From Pseudomonas sputi (lineage in GTDB: Bacteria > Pseudomonadota > Gammaproteobacteria > Pseudomonadales > Pseudomonadaceae), in the NCBI RefSeq assembly GCF_021603585.1, contig NZ_BQHI01000006.1, positions 186,001 to 250,000 of the forward strand: DNA of 64,000 nucleotides, written 5' to 3'. Positions within the stretch are counted from its first letter, which is position 1. The number at the start of each line of letters is the position of its first letter. The position numbers and the translations under genes were made by a program. Below the pieces are notes generated by a model, which saw nothing but the letters and a program-made list of their open reading frames with translations, had not been told where the DNA came from and searched no databases. Positions 18,097 through 27,228 of this stretch are shown in pieces.

Positions 18097-19203
18097 TCAG
18101 CTCCCGCTCTCAGCGAAACCGTGGAAGAAACTCTCGACCTGTTCGGCGTGCAGCGCGGCCAGGGTCGGCGGATTCCAGCGTGGTGATTTGTCTTTGTCGA
18201 TCAGCAAGGCGCGCACGCCTTCGATCAGGTCGCCGCGTTCGAACCACTGGCGATCCAGATGCAGTTCGAGGGCGAAGCAGTGTTCCAGGCTCAGATGACG
18301 GCCGCGACGGAGCATTTCCAGGGTCACGCCCATGGCCAGCGGCGAGCGGGTTTCCAGCAGGTCGGCGGTGGTGGTCGCCCATTCGTGGCTGTCGGCGACG
18401 GTCACGGCACGCAGTTGCTCGACGATGCTCGGCACGTCAGGCAAGGCGAAGAAGTGGTCGATGGCCGGGCGCAAGGCTTGAAGCGGCGCGTCCGGCAGGG
18501 TTTGCACGGCGTGGCGGGCGAGCAGGCTTTGCAGATCCTTCAACGGCGTGTCGTGCCATTGCAACTGGTCGAGCTGTTCGTCGAGGGTGCCGAGTTTGCT
18601 GCTGTCCAGGTACCAGTCGGCCAGCCCGCAATACAGCGCATCCGCCGCGCGGATCTGCACGCCGCTGACACCCAGGTAAATCCCCAGTTCGCCAGGAATG
18701 CGCGGCAGGAAATAACTGCCACCGACATCCGGGAAATACCCGATCGCCACTTCCGGCATCGCCAGACGGCTCTTCTCGGTGACCACCCGCAGATCGGCGC
18801 CTTGCACCAGGCCCATGCCGCCACCGAGGACGAAACCGTCCATCAGCGCCAGCACCGGTTTGCGGTAGTGGTGGATCGTCAGGTCGAGGGCGTATTCCTC
18901 GACGAAGAAATCTTCGTGCAGCGTGTCGCCGCTTTTATGGCTGTCGTACAGGGAACGAATGTCGCCACCGGCACAGAAGGCTTTTTCGCCGGCACCGCGC
19001 AGCACCACCGCGTGGATATCGGCATCGGCGGCCCAGGCATCCAGCTGCTGCTGGAGCTGGCGCACCATGTTGAGGGTCAGGGCATTGAGGCCGGCGGGGC
19101 GGTTGAGGGTCAGGTGACCGATGTGGTTGCGAACCTCGGCCAGCACTTCGTGTGGCGTGGCATCCATGGACGAAGTCCGCGGGGATGAAGCCTGAGCAGT
19201 CAT
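18097..19203 (-). CDS. 3-hydroxyisobutyryl-CoA hydrolase (HIBCH-type crotonase)
   Basis: A 368-residue crotonase, longer than hydratases by the C-terminal helical extension typical of HIBCH. The segment MPEVAIGYFPDVGGSYF contains the E and D positions used by human HIBCH, and AFCAGGDIRSLY forms the oxyanion hole. The ATG at 19203 follows AGGGAG by 6 bases; an adjacent GTG at 19206 is possible. It hydrolyses 3-hydroxyisobutyryl-CoA in valine catabolism, avoiding toxic methacrylyl-CoA build-up. First gene of the leftward pair. Confidence 0.87.
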   Translation of the reverse strand: MTAQASSPRTSSMDATPHEVLAEVRNHIGHLTLNRPAGLNALTLNMVRQLQQQLDAWAADADIHAVVLRGAGEKAFCAGGDIRSLYDSHKSGDTLHEDFFVEEYALDLTIHHYRKPVLALMDGFVLGGGMGLVQGADLRVVTEKSRLAMPEVAIGYFPDVGGSYFLPRIPGELGIYLGVSGVQIRAADALYCGLADWYLDSSKLGTLDEQLDQLQWHDTPLKDLQSLLARHAVQTLPDAPLQALRPAIDHFFALPDVPSIVEQLRAVTVADSHEWATTTADLLETRSPLAMGVTLEMLRRGRHLSLEHCFALELHLDRQWFERGDLIEGVRALLIDKDKSPRWNPPTLAALHAEQVESFFHGFAESGS

Positions 19204-19392
19204 CACTAACTCCCTGCTTTTATTGTCTTTATTCGAGAAGCTCGCACGCGAGCGTTAGCCGATCGTAACAGTGCAAATTTGCCGTGTACAACGGGGATAT
19301 GTGCACGGGCTGTCTGCATTTTTACCTTAGGCCAAATGCACGGGATCGCGGCTTCTTTTCAATCGACAACGCTGACAGGGACAGGCCCGGAC

Positions 19393-20079
19393 TCAGCTGA
19401 ACACCTGGCCAATGCTCCGCCGCCTGGCGTGCCGTTCACTGGCATGAATCAACTGCTCCAGATCCTCCGGCGTGACGTCGATAAACGCTTCCATCTCCGC
19501 CAGCGCCAATTTCAGATCTTGCGCCGTGATGGACTGAATATCCACCGGGGCCACAGCCGGCGCGGGTTCGGCAGGGCGTTTCGGGTAGCGGATGCGGGTC
19601 AGGTTGTTGTAAGCCAGTGCGGCGAGCAGCAGGCAGGCGGCGCTGAGCATCACCGGTTCCAGGGCTTTCCAGTCCATGGCGATGGTCATCGGGTCGGCCA
19701 GCACCATGGTCAACGCGACGGCGCCGGCCGGCGGGTGCAGGCAGCGCAGCCAGCACATCAGGATCAGCGCCATGCCCGCCGCGAGGCACGCACTGCCCAG
19801 GGTTCGGCCGAGCACATGGGCCACCAGCAACGCGACGACACCGGCGCACAGGTAGCCGCCGATGATCGACCACGGCTGGGCGAGGGCGCCGGAGGACACC
19901 GCGAACAGCAGCACCGCCGAGGCGCCCAGCGGGCCGATCAGGTGGTAGGCCACTTCAATGCCGAACACCTGACTGCACGCCCACACGCTGAACAACGTGC
20001 CCAGCGCCATGCCGATGGCGGCGCGGCTCCATTCGGTGGGGCGGGTGTTGATGGCGGCGGGCAACCAGCGAGCGAGCAT
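19393..20079 (-). CDS. HPP family integral membrane protein
   Basis: A 228-residue protein with four to five hydrophobic segments and the family motif LHPPAGAVAL, from which the HPP name comes. The ATG at 20079 (MLARWLPAAIN) is used because AAAGGAT lies about 10 bases before it; the longer frame to 20199 would run through the terminator at 20110-20146. The C-terminal 60 residues are soluble and charged. Some family members transport nitrite, but function here is unproven. It has its own short transcription unit. Confidence 0.85.
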   Translation of the reverse strand: MLARWLPAAINTRPTEWSRAAIGMALGTLFSVWACSQVFGIEVAYHLIGPLGASAVLLFAVSSGALAQPWSIIGGYLCAGVVALLVAHVLGRTLGSACLAAGMALILMCWLRCLHPPAGAVALTMVLADPMTIAMDWKALEPVMLSAACLLLAALAYNNLTRIRYPKRPAEPAPAVAPVDIQSITAQDLKLALAEMEAFIDVTPEDLEQLIHASERHARRRSIGQVFS

Positions 20080-20109
20080 GCAGAATCGATCCTTTGCGAA
20101 ATTCAGGGC

Positions 20110-20146
20110 AAAAAAAAGGACTTGTCCGTCAATGCGGAAAGTCCTT
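20110..20146 (-). terminator. Intrinsic terminator after the MFS gene
   Basis: On the minus strand AAGGACTT pairs with AAGTCCTT around a structured loop and is followed by eight T residues. It lies 90 bases beyond the stop of the leftward MFS gene and marks the 3' end of the large 20.2-28.7 kb operon. Confidence 0.88.
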
Positions 20147-20236
20147 CGAAGTGTTCCAGCTATTGGGGGAGGAACGCGCACAGTGTGCCAAGCAATCACG
20201 ATGCTGACAAATTCATATAAATGCAGTTTCAGTGCA

Positions 20237-21415
20237 TTATTTATGAAGTAAATCCACGCGCCGCCCGCTCATGAAACACAGGAACCCGCCCATCGCCGTC
20301 AGTGCGCTGAGGGCGTAGAACATGGTCGGCGCCGGCGTGTGCATCAGCAGGAAGCCGCAGATCACCGGGCTCAGCGCGCCGCCGAGGGCCGCGAGGTTCT
20401 GCGCGCCGTAATAGCTGCCGCGCAGTTCTTCCGGGGCCAGGGTGTCGACGAACAGGAATTCCGACGGGTAAATGATCATCTCGCCGAGGGTGAAGATGAA
20501 CATCGCGATGCACCACGTCACCAGGCTGTCGGCCAGGCTGAAGCCGATCAACCCAACGATGAACAGGCCAGTGCCGGCAGCGATCCAGTGACGCAGTTTT
20601 TCCCGATTGAGGAAGCGGCCGATCTGGTATTGCAGCAGGATTACCGCGATGGCGTTGCAGGCGAGCAGGGCGGCCATGGTTTGCAACGCACGCTGCGAAT
20701 CCTCGACCACCAGCAGGTATTGCGACAGGTACAGGGTGAAGCGGCCATGGACCACGGTGCTGAGCAGACAGCCGCAGGTGAACATGATCAGCGTGCGGTC
20801 GTTTTTCAGGGTGATCAGGGTCTTCAGGAAGCTTTGCGGCTGGCCGATGGCGGCGACCGGGCTGGCGTCCTTCGGGATGCCGATCATCAGGAAGATGCTG
20901 CCGAAAGCGATGCCCGCAGCCATCAGGAACGGCGCAATCGGGTAGACCCCGGCGATTACCACGCCGAGCATCGGGCCGGTGGCGTAGCCGATATTGGTCA
21001 GCGTATAGCGCAGGGAAAACGCCTTGGCCCGTTGGCTCATGGGCAGGTTTTCACTGAGGATCGCCTTGGAGCCGATGAGGAACAGCGCCGAGGCGGTTTC
21101 AGTGATGACCAGGGTGGCGGTCGTCAGGTACAGGTCTTGGGCGAAGGTCAGCAGCACGAAGCCGACGGCGCTGGAGAGCATCGCCAGAATCAGCAACCGG
21201 CGTTTCTCCAGCCGGTCGATGATGTAGCCGCCGTACAGCGCAAGCAGGGTGGCGATGAACACCGCGATGCCCAGCAACAACCCGACATCCTGTTGGTTGA
21301 GGCCGAGTTTGTGACTCAAAAACAGCGTGAGCAACGGACTGGTGATGGCGCGGCTGACGACGATGGTCAGCGAGACGATCATCAGGCGGCGGATAACGAG
21401 CGAGTAGGTGGCCAC
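20237..21415 (-). CDS. MFS transporter (12-TM, efflux or uptake)
   Basis: A 392-residue major facilitator with about twelve hydrophobic segments. The loop between helices 2 and 3 reads GGYIIDRLEKRRLL, the usual MFS signature. The only usable start is GTG at 21415, since an in-frame stop lies three codons upstream; AAGGA is about 13 bases before it. It follows the MmgE/PrpD gene by 16 bases and is the last gene of the operon that begins with an ArgH-like lyase, so it may export a product or import the same substrate class. Confidence 0.85.
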   Translation of the reverse strand: MATYSLVIRRLMIVSLTIVVSRAITSPLLTLFLSHKLGLNQQDVGLLLGIAVFIATLLALYGGYIIDRLEKRRLLILAMLSSAVGFVLLTFAQDLYLTTATLVITETASALFLIGSKAILSENLPMSQRAKAFSLRYTLTNIGYATGPMLGVVIAGVYPIAPFLMAAGIAFGSIFLMIGIPKDASPVAAIGQPQSFLKTLITLKNDRTLIMFTCGCLLSTVVHGRFTLYLSQYLLVVEDSQRALQTMAALLACNAIAVILLQYQIGRFLNREKLRHWIAAGTGLFIVGLIGFSLADSLVTWCIAMFIFTLGEMIIYPSEFLFVDTLAPEELRGSYYGAQNLAALGGALSPVICGFLLMHTPAPTMFYALSALTAMGGFLCFMSGRRVDLLHK

Positions 21416-21431
21416 GGAAAATCAAATGTCC

Positions 21432-22782
21432 TTATTCGGTTAACAGGTGCTCGAGATCGCGCACGGAATCCAGCGTTTGCAGTTGCCGCAGTTGCGCCCG
21501 TAACGGCTCGGCCTTGAGCGGTGAAAGCACTCGCAACGCCAGACTGAAAAACTTCGCCTCCAGCGCCGCCTCGCTCAACGGATTGCCCGGCGCCCCCAGC
21601 GGCACCTCGACACACAGACTCGCCTGACGCCCGTCGCGGGTTCGAACAACGACCAGCGGCTCGCCATCCTCCGCCAGTCGCTCATCCACTTCAAGGCGAA
21701 TGCGCGTCAGCCAGTGGGCGATTTGCGGATCGTTGCGTGGCTGCTCATCGTAAGCCTCTAGCTGGCTGGCCATGCACCAGTCGTGCGGCGAGGGCGTAGG
21801 GCAGGCTCATCTGCGCGGCGGCCAGGCTGCGAGTGTCGCGACCGCCGCACATGTCGAGCAGAAACCCGCACAGGTTGACCTGGACGTCTTCCACCTGATC
21901 CGCGCCGACCTGCAACTGTTCCAACAACACCCCGAGCGCATCAATGGCCGAATGAGTGCCACGGCAGGCGGCGTAGGGCTTGATCGAACAGCGCGCGAGT
22001 TTCCAGACCTGGCCCAATTCAGCATCCAGCGCATCCGGTTGGGCGCTGCCCGGCGCCAGGGTCTTGAGAAAACCACCCCAGACATCCTCGAACAACACCG
22101 ACGGCCCACTGACGCCTTCGCGGGCAAAACGCGCCGCAAGCAAACCGCCCTCGGCCGCCCGGCCACTGTGCAGTTTCTTGCTCTGCGAGCCGTCATGAAT
22201 GAACGCCCACAAGCCGCCGCTGAAACTGCCGGCGATGCCCAGCGCCGACACGGTTTGCGCCGCATCCAGCGCAAAGATCCGCGCACAGGCCGCCGCCGCG
22301 CCGAACACGCCGCAGGTGGCGGTGGAATGCCAGCCGGCGCCGTTGTGCGCCGAATAACTGCCGCAGGCTTCCAGCACCCGTCGGCCGATCTCGTAGCCAA
22401 TGACCACGGCGGTGATGAACTCGCGACCGTCCACCGGCCGATCCACCAATGACAAAGCCGCCATCACCGCTGGCAACACCACCGCGCCGGAGTGATCGCA
22501 ACCGCCGGTGTCGTCCAGCTCCAGTGCGTGGGCGGCGATGCCGTTGAGCAACGCCGCATGTCCCGCGCCGACCCGCAATGACGAACCCCAGACCAGCGCG
22601 GTGCCCGGCTCTGCGCCGAACACCTGCCGCGCCTGAAGCGCCACCGCGCTTTCGGCCCCGGCCAGTGCTGCGCCGAAGGTGTCGAGAATGTGTCGCTTGG
22701 CCTGCTCCACCAATGCTGGCGGCAGGTCTTCAAACCGCGTATCGACGCAAAACTGCGCCAGCCGCTGCATGCGTTCGGTCAT
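21432..22782 (-). pseudogene. MmgE/PrpD family protein split by a single frameshift (iminodisuccinate-epimerase-like?)
   Basis: Two overlapping frames together cover the usual 450-residue MmgE/PrpD length. Residues 1-345 (start 22782, stop 21745) contain the N-terminal helical domain with HALELDDTGGCDHSGAV. The remainder, starting at 21773 in the next frame (LEAYDEQPRNDPQIAHWL), is the family C-terminus. Removing one C from the CCAGCCAG run near 21755-21765 would read LVHGQQLEAYDE and restore one protein. Members include 2-methylcitrate dehydratase, cis-aconitate decarboxylase and iminodisuccinate epimerase. It overlaps the upstream NodB-like gene by 4 bases. Real lesion and sequencing error cannot be separated here. 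Confidence 0.78.
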
Positions 22783-23669
22783 ACAAGGTAGTCCCGATAA
22801 TGGCGCTCATACACCGACGCCGGATGATCCTGCGCAACCGGCGCCGCGGTTTGCGCCCACCACTGCGCGACTTCGGCGCCGGTGGCGATCCACACGTCGT
22901 CATGCTGCTGAATGCCTTGCAGCAATTCGCGCAGCACACCGATGCGCCCCGGTGTGGCGATGATTTCCGGGTGCAGACGCAGCACGTAGCACAGGCCGAA
23001 GCGATGGAACCCGGCGAAGTCCATTTGCAGGTTGCCCAGGGTGTGGCTGTAGGAGGCGATCCGTGATTGCGCCGGCGGCACGGCCGGGCTCAGGTTGAAG
23101 GCGAAATAGGGTTCGTCTTCCAGTTCGTAATGCAGCGGCAACTCGACCACTTCGGGCGCGGTCGGGTGCAAGAAAGGCAGATCATCGCCACGCCATGATG
23201 ACGACCAGTGAATGCTATGACCGTTCAAGGCTTCGATGAAGCCCGGCGCGCCGTTGCCCGCCGGAATCCGGAAACCGGTCGGATGCACGCCGGTCAACGC
23301 TTGCAGCGCTGCGCAGCCCTTGGCGACGTCCGCGCTTTGCTCCGCCAGATCCAGCGTGTCGTAATCCTGATGGCGGTAGCCGGCGCAGGCGATTTCATGG
23401 CCGTCAGCCTGGATCGTCGCGATGTGCTGCGGGTTTTCCTCGGCGACGATGCCGGGCACGAACCAACTGCTGCGTACCCCGAGTTCCCTGAACAGACCGA
23501 GCAAACGCTCGACGCCCCGTTGCGTGCCGTAGCGCCACACCGACAGCGTCTTGTCGCGCCCGGCGACCTCCGGGGCCTGGGTGAGAATGCCGTGGATATC
23601 GTTGTAATCGACGGTCAGCACCACCGCGCAGCGTTTGCCGGCGGGCCAGAGGTTGTCAGCGTCAGCCAT
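22779..23669 (-). CDS. NodB-fold polysaccharide-deacetylase-family hydrolase (imidase/allantoinase-like), altered metal site
   Basis: A 296-residue protein of the family that includes PuuE allantoinase and Pseudomonas cyclic-imide hydrolase. The N-terminal acid motif reads LTVDYNDIHG. The second metal motif, normally HGYxH, is AGYRH here (A96, H100), so one histidine ligand is missing. Other family blocks (SSWFVPG, GFRIPAGNGA, WSSSWRGDDLP) remain. The start overlaps the end of the next upstream gene by 8 bases and its stop overlaps the MmgE/PrpD start by 4, showing tight coupling. It may be a divergent or non-catalytic partner of the paralogue at 23662. Confidence 0.83.
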   Translation of the reverse strand: MADADNLWPAGKRCAVVLTVDYNDIHGILTQAPEVAGRDKTLSVWRYGTQRGVERLLGLFRELGVRSSWFVPGIVAEENPQHIATIQADGHEIACAGYRHQDYDTLDLAEQSADVAKGCAALQALTGVHPTGFRIPAGNGAPGFIEALNGHSIHWSSSWRGDDLPFLHPTAPEVVELPLHYELEDEPYFAFNLSPAVPPAQSRIASYSHTLGNLQMDFAGFHRFGLCYVLRLHPEIIATPGRIGVLRELLQGIQQHDDVWIATGAEVAQWWAQTAAPVAQDHPASVYERHYRDYLV

Positions 23670-24510
23670 GGTGATGCTCCTTCAGCCACCAGCGGGCGAC
23701 GTCGCGGCACGTAGCGAACCACACGTCATCGCGTTGGCGCATGTGTTCGAAGAGTTTTTCCAGCAACAGGATGCGCCCCGGTTTGCCGGTGATTTTCGGG
23801 TGGAACAGGGTGGTCAGGCACAGGCCTTCGTCCATCGCGCCGTCGTACTCGCGCTTCCAGTTGTCGAGGGTCAGCTCGTAGCTGGCGGTGCGGTCGAGCC
23901 CGGACGGGAAGTTCGGGGCGCGGATGTAGGCGAGGGAGGCGTAGTCGTCCATTTCCCAGCGACCCGGGATCTCCACCAGCGGTGTGTCGTGGCCGGGGAC
24001 ATTGACCAGGTACGGGCGATCGTCGCCGCGCATGCTGCTGGAATAGATGACACCGTTGTCGGCCAGCATCGCCGGGGTCTCGGCGCGCCAGTCGCCGGAC
24101 GGGGTGCGAAAACCTTCGGCGCGGATGTGCAGGTATTGCCAGAACACGTCGCGGGACTTGTTCATCACGGCCTGCTGCTGGTCCAGCGTCAGGCTGTAGA
24201 AGGATTCGTGTTTGTAACCGTGGTAGGCGACTTCATGACCGCGCTCGACAATGGCCTGGCACTGTTTCGGCCAGTTTTCCACGACCCACGCGGGGACGAA
24301 GAAGGTGGTCGGGATCTTGAAGGCGTCGAGCAGATCCAGCAGGCGTGGCAAGGCGCGGTAGGGGCCGTAGCCGCCGAAGCCGAAGTATTCGGGTTTGTGC
24401 CAGATCGAGTTGTTGAGCATGGCGTCGCCGGTCGGGCCGTCGAGGTCGAAGGCCAGGGCGAGGCAGGCTTTGTGCGGGGCGGGCCAGGTGGGTTGGGGTG
24501 GGGAGGACAT
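23662..24510 (-). CDS. NodB-fold polysaccharide-deacetylase-family hydrolase (imidase/allantoinase-like)
   Basis: A 282-residue paralogue of the gene at 22779. The start at 24510 (MSSPPQPTWPAP) is taken; the longer frame to 24621 runs through a palindromic intergenic repeat. The metal-site motifs look intact: AFDLDGPTG near residues 20-28 and HGYKH at 97-101. FRTPSGDWR and SSSMRGDDRPYL match the family. Intracellular members of this group open cyclic amides or imides, or hydrolyse allantoin; no signal peptide is seen, so peptidoglycan or chitin is unlikely as substrate. Confidence 0.85.
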   Translation of the reverse strand: MSSPPQPTWPAPHKACLALAFDLDGPTGDAMLNNSIWHKPEYFGFGGYGPYRALPRLLDLLDAFKIPTTFFVPAWVVENWPKQCQAIVERGHEVAYHGYKHESFYSLTLDQQQAVMNKSRDVFWQYLHIRAEGFRTPSGDWRAETPAMLADNGVIYSSSMRGDDRPYLVNVPGHDTPLVEIPGRWEMDDYASLAYIRAPNFPSGLDRTASYELTLDNWKREYDGAMDEGLCLTTLFHPKITGKPGRILLLEKLFEHMRQRDDVWFATCRDVARWWLKEHHHG

Positions 24511-24530
24511 CACAGCGCTCCGATACTCAT

Positions 24531-24632
24531 CTGTAGGAACTGCCGAAGGCTGCGATCTTTGTTCGGGACGCAGAGCGTCCCTGGCTGCATTCCCACGCAG
24601 AGCGTGGGAACGATCCATCAAAAGATCGCAGC
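24531..24632. repeat. Composite REP-like element enclosing two intergenic palindromes
   Basis: Outer inverted repeat GCTGCGATCTTT (24549-24560) and AAAGATCGCAGC (24621-24632) flank two hairpins: GGGACGC-AGA-GCGTCCC (24565-24581) and TTCCCACGC-AGA-GCGTGGGAA (24590-24610). The left flank CTGTAGGAACTGCCGAAG is the usual Pseudomonas REP lead-in. It lies between the NodB-like gene and the upstream binding-protein gene inside the operon and may stabilise or attenuate the mRNA. Confidence 0.85.
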
Positions 24633-24651
24633 GGGCATCAGTGGCGAGGCC

Positions 24652-25476
24652 TTACTTGCCCGCGTTGATGGTCACGTTCTTGATCGCACCCAGCTCCAGA
24701 TCCCATTTCTTCAGGATCGCGTTGTAGCTGCCGTCATCCACCATGCTCTGCAGCGCCACCTTCACCGCCTCACTCAGCTCAGGCTTCTTCTTGCTCACAC
24801 CCAGCCCGGTGAACTGCACGGAGATCGGCTGGCCGACCGTCTTGTACATGTCCTTTTCCTGGGTCTTGAGGTACGACAGGGTTTCGCTGCCCTGCATCGC
24901 CGCGTCGATACGGCTCTGGCGCAGTTGGGCGCGGGCGTCGGCCGAGCCTTCGGTGCCGATCACGTTGATTGCAGGCTTGCCCGCGGCTTCACAGTGGGCC
25001 TTGCTCCACTCGGCGATTTCCGCCGGGAACGTGGTGCGGCGGCTGGTGCCAACTTTCTTGCCACACAGGTCGATGATCTCGTTGGTCGCGGTGTTTTTCT
25101 GCAAGGTGTAGAACTGCGGGCCGCTGGTGAAGTAGTCGACGAAGGTCACGCTGGCCTGACGTTCGGCGGTGTCGGTCATGCCCGACAGGACCATGTCCAC
25201 GCGCTCGGTGGTCAGGGCGTTGATCATTTGCTCGAAGCCGGTTTCCTGCCATTTGATCTTCACCCCGAGGCGTTCGGCCAGGGCGTTGCCCAGGTCGTAA
25301 TCCAGGCCGGTGAGCGTGTTGGTGGCCGGGTCCTTGAAATCCATCGGCGGATAGTTGGGCATGATCGCGACGACGATCTCGCCTTTCTCCTTGATGCTGG
25401 CCGGTAACTCGGCGGCCACGGCGACACCGCAAGACATGAGGGAGGTGAGTACTGCTGGAATGACGAAGTTCTTCAT
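24652..25476 (-). CDS. ABC transporter periplasmic amino-acid-binding protein (SBP_bac_3)
   Basis: A 274-residue exported protein with a signal peptide (MKNFVIPAVLTSLMSC..., cleavage near AVAAE). The mature part starts with IKEKGEIVVAIMPNYPPMDF, typical of polar amino acid binding proteins, and contains DMVLSGMTDTAERQ. It is encoded immediately downstream of its cognate ATPase and permease. The ligand is unknown, but its operon partners (ArgH-like lyase, NodB-like hydrolases) suggest an amino-acid derivative. Confidence 0.9.
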   Translation of the reverse strand: MKNFVIPAVLTSLMSCGVAVAAELPASIKEKGEIVVAIMPNYPPMDFKDPATNTLTGLDYDLGNALAERLGVKIKWQETGFEQMINALTTERVDMVLSGMTDTAERQASVTFVDYFTSGPQFYTLQKNTATNEIIDLCGKKVGTSRRTTFPAEIAEWSKAHCEAAGKPAINVIGTEGSADARAQLRQSRIDAAMQGSETLSYLKTQEKDMYKTVGQPISVQFTGLGVSKKKPELSEAVKVALQSMVDDGSYNAILKKWDLELGAIKNVTINAGK

Positions 25477-25514
25477 GGACGTTCTCTTATGAGTGTTGTG
25501 AAGGCCAAAGGGGC

Positions 25515-26279
25515 CTAGGTTCGAACGGCAGAAATGAAGCTTTGGGTGCGTGGGTTTTGCGGACTTATTAGTATTTCTTCGGGGCTTCCAGCCTCCACGA
25601 TCTGCCCGCCGTCCATGAACACCATGCGGTTGGAAACCTCCCGGGCGAAGCCCAGTTCATGGGTGACGACGATCATGGTCATGCCGGTCTGCGCCAGATC
25701 GCGCATCACCGACAGCACCTCACCGACCAGTTCCGGGTCGAGTGCCGAAGTGGGTTCATCGAACAGCATCAGCTTGGGGCGCATGGCCAGGGCGCGGGCA
25801 ATCGCCACCCGTTGCTGCTGACCGCCCGACAGTTCAATCGGGTAGCTGTTGCGTTTGTCGGCCAGGCCGACCCGGGCCAGCAGTTCCAGGGCCTCTTCGT
25901 GCGCTTCCTTGGGCGAACGCTTGAGCACCTGGCACGGGCCTTCGATGATGTTTTGCAGCACAGTCATGTGCGGGAACAGGTTGAAGCGCTGGAACACCAT
26001 GCCGGTGGCCAGGCGCTGGCGGGCAATCTGCGACTCGTTGAGTTCGTGCAGTTTGTGCCCGACGACGCGGTAGCCGACCAGTTCGCCGTCGACCCACAGG
26101 CCGCCCTTGTCGATCTTCTCCAGCTGATTGACGCAGCGCAGCAGGGTGCTCTTGCCCGAGCCGGACGGGCCGATGATGCACAGCACTTCACCTTGCTCGA
26201 CTTCGATGTTGATGTCCTTGAGCGCGTGGTACTGGTCGTAATATTTGTTCAGGCTCACGGCCTTGACGATGTTTCTCAT
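25515..26279 (-). CDS. ABC transporter ATPase, polar amino acid type
   Basis: A 254-residue ATPase with Walker [10 protein letters not shown], the signature LSGGQQQR and Walker [13 protein letters not shown] followed by the switch histidine in VVTHELGF. The ATG at 26279 ([10 protein letters not shown]) follows GAGGA and lies 11 bases after the permease stop; a longer frame into the permease gene is rejected. It energises import together with the permease at 26290 and the binding protein at 24652. Confidence 0.93.
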   Translation of the reverse strand: MRNIVKAVSLNKYYDQYHALKDINIEVEQGEVLCIIGPSGSGKSTLLRCVNQLEKIDKGGLWVDGELVGYRVVGHKLHELNESQIARQRLATGMVFQRFNLFPHMTVLQNIIEGPCQVLKRSPKEAHEEALELLARVGLADKRNSYPIELSGGQQQRVAIARALAMRPKLMLFDEPTSALDPELVGEVLSVMRDLAQTGMTMIVVTHELGFAREVSNRMVFMDGGQIVEAGSPEEILISPQNPRTQSFISAVRT

Positions 26280-26289
26280 GACGGATTCC

Positions 26290-27168
26290 TCAAGAACGCT
26301 TGCCGGCGCCGCGAGCGAAACGACGCTCCAGACGGCTTTGACCAAAGGACAGGACGGTGACGGTGGCCAGGTACCAGATACCGGCGACGATCAGCAGCTC
26401 CATGACCCGGGCGTTGGCGTAGTAAATGTTCTGGGCGTTGTAGAGCAGTTCCGAGTACTGGATGACGCTCGCCAGCGAGGTCATTTTCACCATGCCGATG
26501 AACTCGTTGCCCACCGGCGGAATGATGATCCGCATGGCCTGGGGCAGGATGATCCGGCGCAGCGCTTGCAGGCGCGGCATGCCGATCGACTTGGCGGCTT
26601 CGTACTGGCCGGTGTCCACCGACAGCAGGCCGGCGCGTACCACTTCAGCGGTGTAGGCGCCCTGGTTGATGCTCAAGCCGAGCAGAGCGGCCACGAACGG
26701 GGTCATCAGGCTCACGGTGTCGAGCTGGAACAGGCCGGGAATACCGATGGTGGGGAAGATCAGCGCCAGGTTGAACCACAACAGCAGTTGCAGAATCAGC
26801 GGCGTACCGCGAAACAGCCAGGTGTAGGTCAGCGCCACGTAGCGCAGGATCGGGTTGGCCGACATGCGCATGATCGCCGTGATCACCCCGAACACGATGC
26901 CCAGCGCCATCGCCAGCACGGCCATGATGATCGTGTTGAACAGGCCCCACATGATCGCTTGGGAGGTCAGGAACTGGCCGATGTACGACCATTCGATCTT
27001 GCCTTCGGCGAAGGCCCGTACCAGACCGATGATCGCGATGACGATCACGGTGGCGAAGAAGATCCGCCCGTAATAGCGCCGTGGCACGTGCTGGTACTGG
27101 GTAATGTCGAACTGGTTTTCCGCCAGTTTGCGCTCCGCCTGGAGTCGTTCTGCCTGAGTCTGGCTCAT
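26290..27168 (-). CDS. ABC transporter permease, polar amino acid type (HisM/GlnP family)
   Basis: A 292-residue membrane protein with an N-terminal cytoplasmic extension of about 40 residues, then five to six hydrophobic segments. The EAA loop reads [24 protein letters not shown], split here by family convention into [12 protein letters not shown] and the IILPQ part. [13 protein letters not shown] is also characteristic. The ATG at 27168 follows GGAGA by 7 bases. It lies between the ArgH-like gene (61 bases upstream) and the ATPase. Confidence 0.9.
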   Translation of the reverse strand: MSQTQAERLQAERKLAENQFDITQYQHVPRRYYGRIFFATVIVIAIIGLVRAFAEGKIEWSYIGQFLTSQAIMWGLFNTIIMAVLAMALGIVFGVITAIMRMSANPILRYVALTYTWLFRGTPLILQLLLWFNLALIFPTIGIPGLFQLDTVSLMTPFVAALLGLSINQGAYTAEVVRAGLLSVDTGQYEAAKSIGMPRLQALRRIILPQAMRIIIPPVGNEFIGMVKMTSLASVIQYSELLYNAQNIYYANARVMELLIVAGIWYLATVTVLSFGQSRLERRFARGAGKRS

Positions 27169-27200
27169 GGTGTTTCTCCGTACACTGTACTTATCGATCA

Positions 27201-27221
27201 CCCCCTCCCGGTGGGAGGGGG
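27201..27221 (-). other. Strong GC hairpin between the argH-like gene and the permease
   Basis: CCCCCTCCC-GGT-GGGAGGGGG forms a 9-bp perfect stem and is followed on the plus strand by more G residues (eight in a row at 27217-27224). It lies 8 bases after the argH-like stop in the operon. It may cause partial termination or protect the upstream mRNA; there is no T tract. Confidence 0.6.
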
Positions 27222-27228
27222 GGGCGGC

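Noticed and set aside
21745-21773. Programmed frameshifting in the MmgE/PrpD gene
   Set aside because: The site has no slippery heptamer or clear downstream stimulator; a one-base insertion explains it more simply.
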